Assembly (NCBI GenBank): GCA_910586865.1
Contig: CAJUIY010000001.1
Coordinates: forward strand, 1-64,000
Source of the DNA: an uncultured Bacilli bacterium
GTDB taxonomy: Bacteria > Bacillota_I > Bacilli_A > RF39 > UBA660
Reading direction: 5' to 3'
DNA: 64,000 nt
Position numbers and translations under genes: made by a program. Below are positions 52,675-60,780 of this stretch, in pieces. The number at the start of each line of letters is the position of its first letter. Position 1 is the stretch's first letter. Below the pieces are notes generated by a model that worked only from the letters and a program-made list of their open reading frames with translations, was not told the origin of the DNA and ran no database searches.

Positions 52675-52890
52675 ATGAATTATATGCCTTATCCATATAT
52701 GCCAGATATGAATAATATGCCACAAATCGATCATTCATACCAAGAATTAGAAGGAAGAATTAGTAGACTAGAAAGAGAAGTTAGAAGATTAGAACAAAAA
52801 GTAAGTAGATTAGAACAAAAAGAGATGAAACCTCTATCTAGTACTCCAAATAATTCTATCAATGACAATTCTAGCATATATATGGTTTAG
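52675..52890 (+). CDS. Small coiled-coil protein, possible spore coat component
   Basis: A 71-residue protein. The N-terminal 'MNYMPYPYMPDMNNMPQ' is rich in Tyr, Pro, Met and Asn, as in small coat proteins, followed by a regular coiled coil of heptads ('LEGRISRLEREVRRLEQKVSRLEQKE') and a Ser/Asn-rich tail. AAAGGAG precedes the ATG and a strong terminator follows, so it is a monocistronic gene. A coat or exosporium role is inference. Confidence 0.65.
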   Translation: MNYMPYPYMPDMNNMPQIDHSYQELEGRISRLEREVRRLEQKVSRLEQKEMKPLSSTPNNSINDNSSIYMV

Positions 52891-52914
52891 AACACAAAAG
52901 TGGTGTTCTTTTTT
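52889..52914 (+). terminator. Terminator of the small coiled-coil gene
   Basis: AGAACAC (52889-52895) and GTGTTCT (52903-52909) form a 7-bp stem followed by six Ts, overlapping the stop codon. Confidence 0.85.
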
Positions 52915-52981
52915 CTTGTGGGAAAACGTCTTTTATGATAAAATATAAAGTAATTTCTGAAAGAAATAAAGGAGAGATTTG

Positions 52982-53609
52982 GTGGTAGCAAAAAAAGAAA
53001 AATATTTCAAAAATTAGATTATTTATTTAAGGAAGGAATAAAAAATGGTAGTATTTCTCCCTTTGATAAAGAACTTTATGAAAAAATGAATCATACTTAT
53101 GTGAAAGGAATTCCTGTATCAATATTTAAATCCAGCCTTACAATCATGGAAAATGTCTCGATGAAAGTTTATATATGTTCTTTTGCTTCCAAGATGCTTT
53201 ATTAGTAAGAGGAAATTGTATAGATTTAGAATTAAAGGATAAAAATCCCTATCATGGATGGATTGAAATAAAAGATGATGTATATGACCCCTCTCGTCTA
53301 TTAAAATTTAAAAAAGAAGTTTTCTATCAATTATATAAACCAACTAAAATTATAAGCTGTAATGTAGAACAATATAAAAAGATTAGCAAAGAAAACAAAG
53401 AACTTTTAGAAGAGGTACAAAATACAACATTAGAAGATCTTCAACCAAATGGTAAAAGAAGAGGACAGTTATTTTTGATAGCACCAATATTACAAGCTTT
53501 GGCTAATGTATCTAAGGTAGAAGGATTCCAACAAGAAGTTTATCAATATTTTGAGTCTATCCAATATGAACCAATAGAATTAGAACTACCATTTCAAAAA
53601 AGAAAATAA
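52982..53609 (+). pseudogene. Frameshifted hypothetical gene (two breaks)
   Basis: A GTG at 52982 after GGAGAG reads 'VAKKEKYFK' and then stops. A second frame continues as 'KLDYLFKEGIKNGSISPFDKELYEKMNHTY' to 'PVSIFKSS', and a third continues as 'NHGKCLDESLYMFFCFQDALLVRGNCIDLELK' to the stop at 53609. Each junction is explained by one missing base, the first in an A5 run. The intact ancestor would be about 208 residues. The last frame holds an ORF of 144 residues from ATG 53175. I do not recognise the family. Confidence 0.65.
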
Positions 53610-53716
53610 TTTATGAATAAGAGGTTTTTGAAAAATTTTTCTTCTTATTTATTTTTTTATGGATAACTTCGTCCTTTGTGGTATAATAAATATATATAGT
53701 AGATGAGGTGATATCT

Positions 53717-55024
53717 TTGAAATTAGTAGAACTAAAAGAAACAGATTATGAAAAATTTATAACAGAACACAAAGAAAAATCACATTTTCTTCAATCTTAT
53801 ATATGGGGGGAGTTTTCAAAAAAGAAAAAAAAATTAACTCCCTATTATTTAGGACTAGAAAATAAGAATCAGCAAATAGTTGCTACTGCATTGTTATTAC
53901 AAAAAAAATTACCATTAGGATATTCCTATTTCTACTCTCCTCGTGGATTTATGATTGATTATTTAGATAAAGATTTATTATCTGAATTGACTCATAAAAT
54001 AAAAGATTATATAAAACCGAAAAAAGCAATCTTCTTAAAAATAGATCCACCTATTATCATTCGAAAAGAGAATTATTTAGGAGAAGAAAAGAAATTAGAA
54101 TATAATGTGGATACTATCTTTCATAATTTATCTCAAGTTGGATTTAAACATCAAGGATTTACTAAAAACTTTGAAACGATGCAACCAAGATATACTTTTC
54201 GAATTGACTTAGAAAAAACACAAGAAGAAATAGACAGTCATTTTTCAAAAACTACCAAACAAAGAATTCAAAAAGCAATTCGCTTAGGTACGAAGGTAAG
54301 AATTGGTACAGAAGAAGATATCGATACTTTTTATAATTTAATGCTTCTAACAGAGGATAGAAAAGATTTTGTATCTTATTCAAAAGACTACTATGAAGAA
54401 TTATTTTCTATTTTTAATAAAAAAAATAATGTAAAATTATTTATTGGATATCTCGATTTCGATGAAGTATTAAGTCATTTAAAAGAAGAAGAAAAAGAGC
54501 TAAACAAAAAAATAGAGGAAATAGACCCTAATACTTCTAGTAAAAATGGAAAAAGAAAATTAAAAGATTATAAAACATCTTTGGAAAATTTAAAAAAAGA
54601 AATAGAAAAATACCAACAAGCAAAAGAAAAATATGGAAAGACAATTGCGTTAAATGCTCATATGATTATTCTTTATCAGGAGAAAGCATGGGTACTATAT
54701 GCAGGAAATCATAATGTATTAACCGAAAGTTATGCCAACTATCATACTTACTATGAACATATTAAATATTGTAAAAATCACAACATAAAAATTTATGATC
54801 AATTTGGAACGATTGGAGATTTAGATAAAAATAATAAAAGAATGGGGTTACATGAATTTAAGAAAAAATTTGGTGGAGATTATATCGAGTTTATTGGCGA
54901 ATTTGACTATATTACCAATCACTTTATGTACTTTATTTTCACAAAGTTAGTACCATTATATAGAAAGATAATTCGATTTAAAAGTAAAAAGGAGGTAAAT
55001 TATGAGGCTAAGGCAAATAAATAA
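53717..55024 (+). CDS. FemABX-type peptidyltransferase 1
   Basis: A tRNA-dependent aminoacyltransferase that adds an interpeptide-bridge residue to lipid II. The protein (about 435 residues) has two GNAT folds split by a helical coiled coil (about 260-310). Motifs include 'SHFLQSYIWGEFSKKKK', 'YFYSPRGFMIDYLD', 'TFRIDLEKTQEEIDSHFSKTTKQRIQKAIRLG', 'ESYANYHTYYEHIKYCKNHNIKIYDQFGTIGD' and 'GLHEFKKKFGGDYIEFIGEFDY'. TTG 53717 after GAGGTG is the probable start; GTG 53708 lies in the ribosome binding site. Overlaps the next gene by 23 bp. Confidence 0.9.
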   Translation: MKLVELKETDYEKFITEHKEKSHFLQSYIWGEFSKKKKKLTPYYLGLENKNQQIVATALLLQKKLPLGYSYFYSPRGFMIDYLDKDLLSELTHKIKDYIKPKKAIFLKIDPPIIIRKENYLGEEKKLEYNVDTIFHNLSQVGFKHQGFTKNFETMQPRYTFRIDLEKTQEEIDSHFSKTTKQRIQKAIRLGTKVRIGTEEDIDTFYNLMLLTEDRKDFVSYSKDYYEELFSIFNKKNNVKLFIGYLDFDEVLSHLKEEEKELNKKIEEIDPNTSSKNGKRKLKDYKTSLENLKKEIEKYQQAKEKYGKTIALNAHMIILYQEKAWVLYAGNHNVLTESYANYHTYYEHIKYCKNHNIKIYDQFGTIGDLDKNNKRMGLHEFKKKFGGDYIEFIGEFDYITNHFMYFIFTKLVPLYRKIIRFKSKKEVNYEAKANK

Positions 55025-56180
55025 GAAAGAATTTGAAACGTTTTGTAAAGCATCTCCACTTAGTAACTTTTTTCAAACAAAAGAATATGCAGAACTAAAA
55101 AGAAAAGAAGGCTACCATACTTACTTTGTAGGTCTAGATGATAGTGGTAGACTTTTAGCAGCAACATTACTAATATCGAGTGAATTTACTATAACAAAAA
55201 AAAGGGTATTCTTCTGTCCAAGAGGATATATTATAGACTATAGAAATCAAGAACTACTAAATACATTTACCAAAGAGTTAGTTGCTTATGTGAAAGAAAA
55301 AAAAGGAATCTTAATAAAGATAACTCCTAACTTAATGTTAAAGGAGAGAGATAAAAATGGAGAACTTGTCTCTGGAGGAATGAACAATAGTAAGTGTGTT
55401 GAAAATTTACTAGATATTGGTTATAAGAGAATTAGCTCCTATTATCTTGTTAATCCTAATTTTTTATATACTTTAGATTTAAAAGGAAAAAATAATGAAG
55501 AGATATATGAAAATATCTCTTCAGATGTGAAAAGTATTATTGAAAGAAATGAAAAAATAGGAATTACAATCTCAAAAATAGAGAAAGAAGATTCTGATAA
55601 ATTTTTAAGTATCTTAAGAAATTGTTCTAATCGTATCGACTATTTTAAAAAAAATGATAAGAGTTATAAAAATGTAATCTCTATATTATCGAATTATAAT
55701 ATGATTGATGTGATAACAGCCGAACTAGATATTGACAAGTACCTCGAAGTTACTAGAAGAAGCTTAGAAAATGTATTAAATGATAATGACCTATCTGCTC
55801 AAGTACAAAAACAATTGGAAATTATCAATAGCCTCCAATATAAGTATGGTCATAAAGTATCTTTAGGTACCCTTCTTGCTGTTTCTTATAACAATCAATA
55901 TTTAACCTTATGTATCGCAGGCATGGATAAATTTAAAAATTTTGATCCAATCTCTACTTTAATATGGGAGAGTATAAAAAGAGCAAAAAAACTAAGTGCT
56001 ACAAAATATATCTTTTATGGAATGGATATTAATCTTGAAAAGGAAAATAACTTGATACATTATTATCAAAAATTTAATGGAAAGGCTGTAGAATTAATTG
56101 GAGAATATGATTTCGTAATTGACCAAAGATATTATCAAAAATATTTGAAAAAACAAGAAAAAATAAAGAATAAGAAATAA
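55002..56180 (+). CDS. FemABX-type peptidyltransferase 2
   Basis: A second FemABX paralog of 392 residues: 'SNFFQTKEYAELKRKEGYHTYFVGLDD', 'FFCPRGYIIDYRNQELLNTF', 'LYTLDLKGKNNEEIYENISSDVKSIIERNEKIGI', and 'YFYGMDINLEKENNLIHYYQKFNGKAVELIGEYDFVID' near the C-terminus. The central helical insertion is shorter than in its neighbour. AAGGAGG lies in the end of the first gene, so the two are translationally coupled and may act in sequence on the same bridge. Substrates are unknown. Confidence 0.88.
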   Translation: MRLRQINKKEFETFCKASPLSNFFQTKEYAELKRKEGYHTYFVGLDDSGRLLAATLLISSEFTITKKRVFFCPRGYIIDYRNQELLNTFTKELVAYVKEKKGILIKITPNLMLKERDKNGELVSGGMNNSKCVENLLDIGYKRISSYYLVNPNFLYTLDLKGKNNEEIYENISSDVKSIIERNEKIGITISKIEKEDSDKFLSILRNCSNRIDYFKKNDKSYKNVISILSNYNMIDVITAELDIDKYLEVTRRSLENVLNDNDLSAQVQKQLEIINSLQYKYGHKVSLGTLLAVSYNNQYLTLCIAGMDKFKNFDPISTLIWESIKRAKKLSATKYIFYGMDINLEKENNLIHYYQKFNGKAVELIGEYDFVIDQRYYQKYLKKQEKIKNKK

Positions 56181-56281
56181 ATTATTCTTTTTTATTATAA
56201 GAATGTAAAGTATCTGTCATCTTTTTATAATTTATTGTAGATAAAAACAATATGTGCCATAATGAAGATAGAGGTGAAATA

Positions 56282-57172
56282 ATGAGTAAAAATAATGACT
56301 ATTATAAAACATTAGGAATTTCCAGAAATGCAACTGAAGAGGAAATAAAAAAAGCCTATAGAGAAAAATCTAGAAAATACCATCCCGATAACAATCCTCA
56401 AGATCCAAATGCAGAAAAAATATTTAAAGATATAACGGAAGCATACAGTGTACTATCAGATGATAAGAAAAGAAAGAAATATGACTTAGAAACTCTTAAT
56501 ACATCGAGTGAAAGAAGAAATCAGGCTTATAACAATGGTTCAAATCAAAAAGGTTATGGAACGGTGAAAAGCGAAATGGATCACATTTTTAATCCTTTTG
56601 GCAATGTGAATTCCAAATCCTATAAAAAGAACTCTTTTGGTAATTCTTCAAATAAAAACAATAATTTTGATGAAATTATAGCAATTGAAAAGGCAATGAA
56701 TGAGGCACAGGAGAAGTTAGACGCCTTATACCGCGAATTACGAAAACAAAGAGATGATACTGATTATGAAAAGCAACTTCGCCTATTTGAGTCCAAATTA
56801 AAATCAACGGAAGAATATCAAGAAGCAGTAAATTTTATTCAAAAAATAAGTACTAAGAATAATTTAACCAAACTATTTATTACTAGTAAGAATAGAGTAC
56901 GCTATGAAGAAAATAAAAAATATATAGAAGAAGTAAATAATAAAGTTAAAGAGGAAAAAATAAGATTAGATGAAAAAAGAGAGGAAAAGAGAAAGGAGTT
57001 AAAACAAAATGAGACAGAGATATTTAGAAAAATAGAAGAAACAAAACAAAGGAAAACTTCACTAGAAAGGGAATACAACTTCCATCCATTATTTAGTTCC
57101 TATGAAGTCCATAAAATGACAGCTAACCAAAAAAAAGATAATAACCCAAAAACAGAAAAAAATAAAAAATAG
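56282..57172 (+). CDS. DnaJ-like J-domain protein
   Basis: A protein of about 296 residues: an intact N-terminal J-domain ('[55 protein letters not shown]') with HPD near residue 33, then a Ser/Asn-rich linker and a long charged coiled coil to a Lys-rich end. It lacks the zinc and substrate-binding domains of true DnaJ, so it is a type III J-protein, an Hsp70 co-chaperone of unknown client. ATG 56282 is preceded by GAGGTG; the frame opens 10 codons earlier. Confidence 0.85.
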   Translation: MSKNNDYYKTLGISRNATEEEIKKAYREKSRKYHPDNNPQDPNAEKIFKDITEAYSVLSDDKKRKKYDLETLNTSSERRNQAYNNGSNQKGYGTVKSEMDHIFNPFGNVNSKSYKKNSFGNSSNKNNNFDEIIAIEKAMNEAQEKLDALYRELRKQRDDTDYEKQLRLFESKLKSTEEYQEAVNFIQKISTKNNLTKLFITSKNRVRYEENKKYIEEVNNKVKEEKIRLDEKREEKRKELKQNETEIFRKIEETKQRKTSLEREYNFHPLFSSYEVHKMTANQKKDNNPKTEKNKK

Positions 57173-57197
57173 GTATACTTACTATACTTATTTTTTG
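57165..57197. terminator. Bidirectional terminator between the J-protein and SpoVB-like genes
   Basis: AAAAATAGGTATA and TATACTTATTTTT form a 13-bp stem with one wobble pair and a 5-base loop, with U-runs available on both strands. It spans the stop codon of the J-protein gene and lies 5 bp from that of the convergent gene. Confidence 0.75.
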
Positions 57198-57201
57198 TTA
57201 T

Positions 57202-58866
57202 TTATTTTCTTCTCTTAGTAAATTTATCCATCATTTTTTTACCAAAAATTGCTTCAATCGAGTTTGTTTTATACATATAGAAGAAATAGACTAGAATTCC
57301 AACTACAGCATACACTAAAATGATGATAATATTTAAAAATCTAGTAGGAGAAGAGATTGGTATTATAAATTTAAGTAGAAATAAACTAATCACCATAATA
57401 GAAGTTCCTAATAGAGAATTTAACATTTGCTTTATTGTCATTTCATAGTTAACACCACATTTTCTGTTAAGTGCTACTAGACAAATCACAAAGGATAAAA
57501 CATAACCTATAATAGAAGCAAAAATTGAGCCATAGTATGCAGGTAAGCCTAAATCATAGAATTGATGGATTAATCCAACATTAATTAATGATTTTAGTAA
57601 AAGACCAGATAATAGACTGATAAATACAACCTTGTAATATTTTAATACTTGTGTAATCGTAATCGCTGTTGTAAATAAGGCCGTAATTAAAGCAACAAAT
57701 ACATAAAACGTTAAAACAGAAGAACCATATTTACTTGGACCATAAAAAATCATATAAGCTGGTTCCGCTAAAAAACTTAAACCCACTGTCATAGGAAGAA
57801 TAAGAAAAAATAACATTTGAAAGCTTTGATTAATCTTTTTATGAACATCTTTCATATTTCCTACTACTAAAGAGGATGTTAAGTTTGGAGTTAGAGAAAC
57901 AATCATACCTGTTGATATCGAAATAATAATCATATTAAACTTAGCTCCCCAAGTAGATAAAATACTCATAATACTTTCTGCTGTTTCCGTTCCATAAATA
58001 GGACCCAATGTTTTTACAACGGTTACAGTATCCACCATACTATAAAGAGATTTAAAAATATCAATCATAATAAGTGGAAAAGCATAAATCATTATCTTTC
58101 TGAAAATGGTCTTATTGCTAATTTTTGGCTCCTCTACTTTTATTTCCCTTTCTGTAAATTTACTTTTATTTTTCCATCTTTTTTCAATTAAATAAAAATA
58201 AGAAGCAAAAGATCCTAAAGTTGCACCAAAAACGGCTACTCCAACGGCAGTGGTTAAAGAAAGATGAAATACTTTTAATGCCATAAAGCTACCTATTACA
58301 ATAACAGCAACTCTTACAATTTGCTCAAAAACCTGAGAAATAGCAGTTGGTGTAATAAATTTATGACCTTCGAAATAGCCTCGATAAATACTAAGAACTG
58401 GAACGACAATGATAGCAGTTGATATAATTCGAATGACATAAGTAACATCTTGAATCGTGTTTCCACCTTTTAAATCTCCAAGTATGGCATTAGCAAGTTG
58501 TGGAGCAAAAATAAATAATATAATAAAGCATAAAATACCCAAAGTAATAGCAATTTGCTTTCCTATTTTAAAAGCTCTTTGCTTGGCATCATAATACCCT
58601 AAAGTTTGATATTCACTAATAATTTTACTAATAGCGAGAGGAATACCTGCGGAAGAAATTGCCATAAAAACTAGATAAATTGAGTAAGCATATCCATATA
58701 ATGCACCACCTTTTTCTCCAATAATTGAATAAAATGGAATCACATATAGAATACCTAATATTTTAGTAATGACAATTCCAAGAGTTGCAATAAAGGCACC
58801 TTGCATAAAATTATTTTTTTTCATGACATCCTTATTTCTATTTATTTTTTCTCTTTTTTTTCTCAT
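57202..58866 (-). CDS. MATE/MVF-family flippase, SpoVB-like
   Basis: A 554-residue membrane protein with about 14 hydrophobic helices and the SpoVB/polysaccharide-flippase beginning 'FMQGAFIATLGIVITKILGILYVIPFYSIIGEKGGALYGYAYSIY' and 'SSAGIPLAISKIISEY'. The internal 'YRGYFEGHKFITPTAISQVFEQIVRV' is also typical. SpoVB helps spore cortex synthesis; YtgP/MurJ-like members flip lipid II. Which of these applies cannot be decided by eye. AAGGAG precedes the ATG. Confidence 0.85.
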   Translation of the reverse strand: MRKKREKINRNKDVMKKNNFMQGAFIATLGIVITKILGILYVIPFYSIIGEKGGALYGYAYSIYLVFMAISSAGIPLAISKIISEYQTLGYYDAKQRAFKIGKQIAITLGILCFIILFIFAPQLANAILGDLKGGNTIQDVTYVIRIISTAIIVVPVLSIYRGYFEGHKFITPTAISQVFEQIVRVAVIVIGSFMALKVFHLSLTTAVGVAVFGATLGSFASYFYLIEKRWKNKSKFTEREIKVEEPKISNKTIFRKIMIYAFPLIMIDIFKSLYSMVDTVTVVKTLGPIYGTETAESIMSILSTWGAKFNMIIISISTGMIVSLTPNLTSSLVVGNMKDVHKKINQSFQMLFFLILPMTVGLSFLAEPAYMIFYGPSKYGSSVLTFYVFVALITALFTTAITITQVLKYYKVVFISLLSGLLLKSLINVGLIHQFYDLGLPAYYGSIFASIIGYVLSFVICLVALNRKCGVNYEMTIKQMLNSLLGTSIMVISLFLLKFIIPISSPTRFLNIIIILVYAVVGILVYFFYMYKTNSIEAIFGKKMMDKFTKRRK

Positions 58867-59065
58867 TTCAACTACTCCTTTTTTAAGTAATAGGTAACAC
58901 CTATTATTTATTATATCATAATTTTGTAAAATAATTTTTTTATATCCTAATTTTAATAGAAAAGAAAAGGTTACGTTACGGTAAATAATTGATTTTCTTT
59001 TTTAAAATTATTGTTTTTTCAACTTTCATTGTCATAATTAAAAATAGAAAAGAAAGAGAAGAATA

Positions 59066-59641
59066 ATGGATAATCAAAAAAGTTCAAATCAATCTATTGA
59101 ATCAATCAAGAAAAAGAAAAATATACCAATAACAACCATCTTACTAGTAATAACCATATTAGGAATGAGCTTTTATATCATGTATGAAAAAGAAATTATC
59201 TTTTCTAATATCAAAGTACAAGATAAAAAAGAAAATAAAAAAACATTGAAGAAAAGAATAAGCAGGATAACAAAGAAAATGAATTACTAGAAATAAAATC
59301 ATTAGACATTTCAAAATGTTTAAACAATACAACAAATATATATAGTAATTACACTGAATTTTACATAATGAATAATCAAACAGTTAAATATACACCAATG
59401 TTTGTAAGAAAAACAGATAGTCAGAATGATACCTACTATGAAATAAACTATCGTTTTCAAAAAGGAACAGATGGAAAAATAACGGGGACTCATTTCGCTA
59501 CTAATGGTACTTTAGTTGATGTAAAAAGTGTTGTGAAATTGTATTCAGCAGATACTTCTAATAGAATTAGTTGGCGTACTACTAAAGGAGCAACATAAAT
59601 ATAGTAGTTTCTATGATTTGGGAGCTATGATACCACAATAA
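59066..59641 (+). pseudogene. Frameshifted membrane-anchored protein
   Basis: The first frame (59066-59290) encodes a basic N-terminus and one membrane helix ('PITTILLVITILGMSFYIMYEK'). After an A7 run near 59236 a second frame reads 'IEEKNKQDNKENELLEIKSLDISKCLNN' and joins the ORF 'FVRKTDSQNDTYYEINYRFQKGTDGKI' that stops at 59598. A third frame then reads 'KYSSFYDLGAMIPQ' to a stop at 59641. The intact form would be a single-span protein of about 190 residues with an external domain. No family recognised. Confidence 0.6.
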
Positions 59642-59644
59642 TTA

Positions 59645-59690
59645 AAAAACTGATTTTAGAATTCATTTTCTAAGAATCAGTTATTTTAAT
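59645..59690. terminator. Hairpin between the frameshifted gene and cse60
   Basis: AACTGATTTTAGAA pairs with TTCTAAGAATCAGTT around a short loop; on the minus strand the stem is followed by six Ts, so it would end cse60 transcription. It overlaps the cse60 stop codon. Confidence 0.7.
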
Positions 59691-59856
59691 AATACACAAT
59701 CATAGCAGAAAAACAATAAATTTGCTCTTCTCCAAGCATCGCACAACTCACTTGATATTTAATATCTACTACTTCCTTTTCTAATCCATCTAAGAAGTTA
59801 TTGACAGATTCTTCTAAATCTTTTTCATTCTCTTCATCGAATATTTTTACCTTCAT
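59686..59856 (-). CDS. cse60: Cse60-like small sporulation protein
   Basis: A 56-residue protein, too short for routine ORF calling. It begins 'MKVKIFDEENEKDLEESVNNF' and ends with 'VVDIKYQVSCAMLGEEQIYCF' and 'SAMIVYY'. This follows Bacillus Cse60 (about 60 residues, sigma-E regulated) in the N-terminal KDLE..N-FL pattern and the 'QIYCFSAMI' ending. GGTGAT precedes the ATG. Its function in sporulation is unknown even in Bacillus. The match is from memory. Confidence 0.75.
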   Translation of the reverse strand: MKVKIFDEENEKDLEESVNNFLDGLEKEVVDIKYQVSCAMLGEEQIYCFSAMIVYY

Positions 59857-59916
59857 TTAATCACCAAGGAAAGTATAAATAATTTTTTCCACAAAAATTG
59901 TTGAAAAAAGAGAAAA

Positions 59917-60708
59917 TTACCTTCTAGACTTTAAATATCTTTTCACTTCTTTTGTATTTTTATAATCAATGCTCATAATCTCATCTAATCGCTTCATATT
60001 TAGATTGGCGTCATATTCTCTATTAAAGGATCTCATGAAGCTTTTTGCTCGTGCATAACCCTTGGATGGAAGGTCTCCATTGGCATACAACAAACTAAGC
60101 ATTACTAACTTTAAAGTTTCATCTCTTAATACAATACTATCCTTATGATTTAAAACACGTTTCTCTAATTCTTGATAATCTATTTTCTGCGGATTTCTTT
60201 GTAATATACTATATAAATCTTCTACACTTTCAATTTGTTCAGTATCTTCTAAAAATTCGTCTTTTTTTAATTCCCATATATCAAGGTCATCGATGACTCC
60301 TTCGGAATCAACAGAAATGAGCTTCCGATGGGGAAAATCATAGGAATCATTCTTTGTTAAAGTAATCATTCCACCATAACTACATTTTAAAAAGCTTAAT
60401 TGATCATGGCGTAATTGATACTGAAGTTGTTTCATATCCAATAATTTTGATAATTGAATACACCTATCAAGTTCTGCATCTTCTTCTCTAGATACCCATC
60501 CCACACTATCCAACATTTTTGATGGATATTTAAATTCATAAAAACGAGTAATCTGATTAATTAAATCTTGAATTTCATTTAAACTCAATATCGTAGAAAA
60601 GTTCTTTTTTCGCATTCTATTAAAGTGAGATAAAAATTTAGGATTTCTTTTAACAATATACTCCTTATTATCTAGTTTTTCAAAATTCTCCCATTCTATT
60701 CCAAGCAT
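59917..60708 (-). CDS. Hypothetical protein, 263 residues
   Basis: Not recognised. A soluble, charged protein with helical stretches ('LNEIQDLINQITRFYEFKYPSKML', 'SKLLDMKQLQYQLRHDQLSFL'), a central beta-like part ('YGGMITLTKNDSYDFPHRKLISVDSEG') and a basic C-terminus 'KEVKRYLKSRR'. ATG 60708 has GAGAGG ten bases upstream; the ATG at 60720 abuts the site. It lies about 60 bp downstream of leuS and may be in its transcript. Confidence 0.5.
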   Translation of the reverse strand: MLGIEWENFEKLDNKEYIVKRNPKFLSHFNRMRKKNFSTILSLNEIQDLINQITRFYEFKYPSKMLDSVGWVSREEDAELDRCIQLSKLLDMKQLQYQLRHDQLSFLKCSYGGMITLTKNDSYDFPHRKLISVDSEGVIDDLDIWELKKDEFLEDTEQIESVEDLYSILQRNPQKIDYQELEKRVLNHKDSIVLRDETLKLVMLSLLYANGDLPSKGYARAKSFMRSFNREYDANLNMKRLDEIMSIDYKNTKEVKRYLKSRR

Positions 60709-60780
60709 ATGATATCGCATCCTCTCTCTATTATTTTATCCAAAAAGTTTGTGGATAATGATTATTTACAATAAATAAGT

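Noticed and set aside
52780..52830. Tandem short repeats that could look like a small CRISPR or satellite
   Set aside because: The repeats are the coding sequence of coiled-coil heptads (RLEQK) in a small protein; there are no spacers of constant length.
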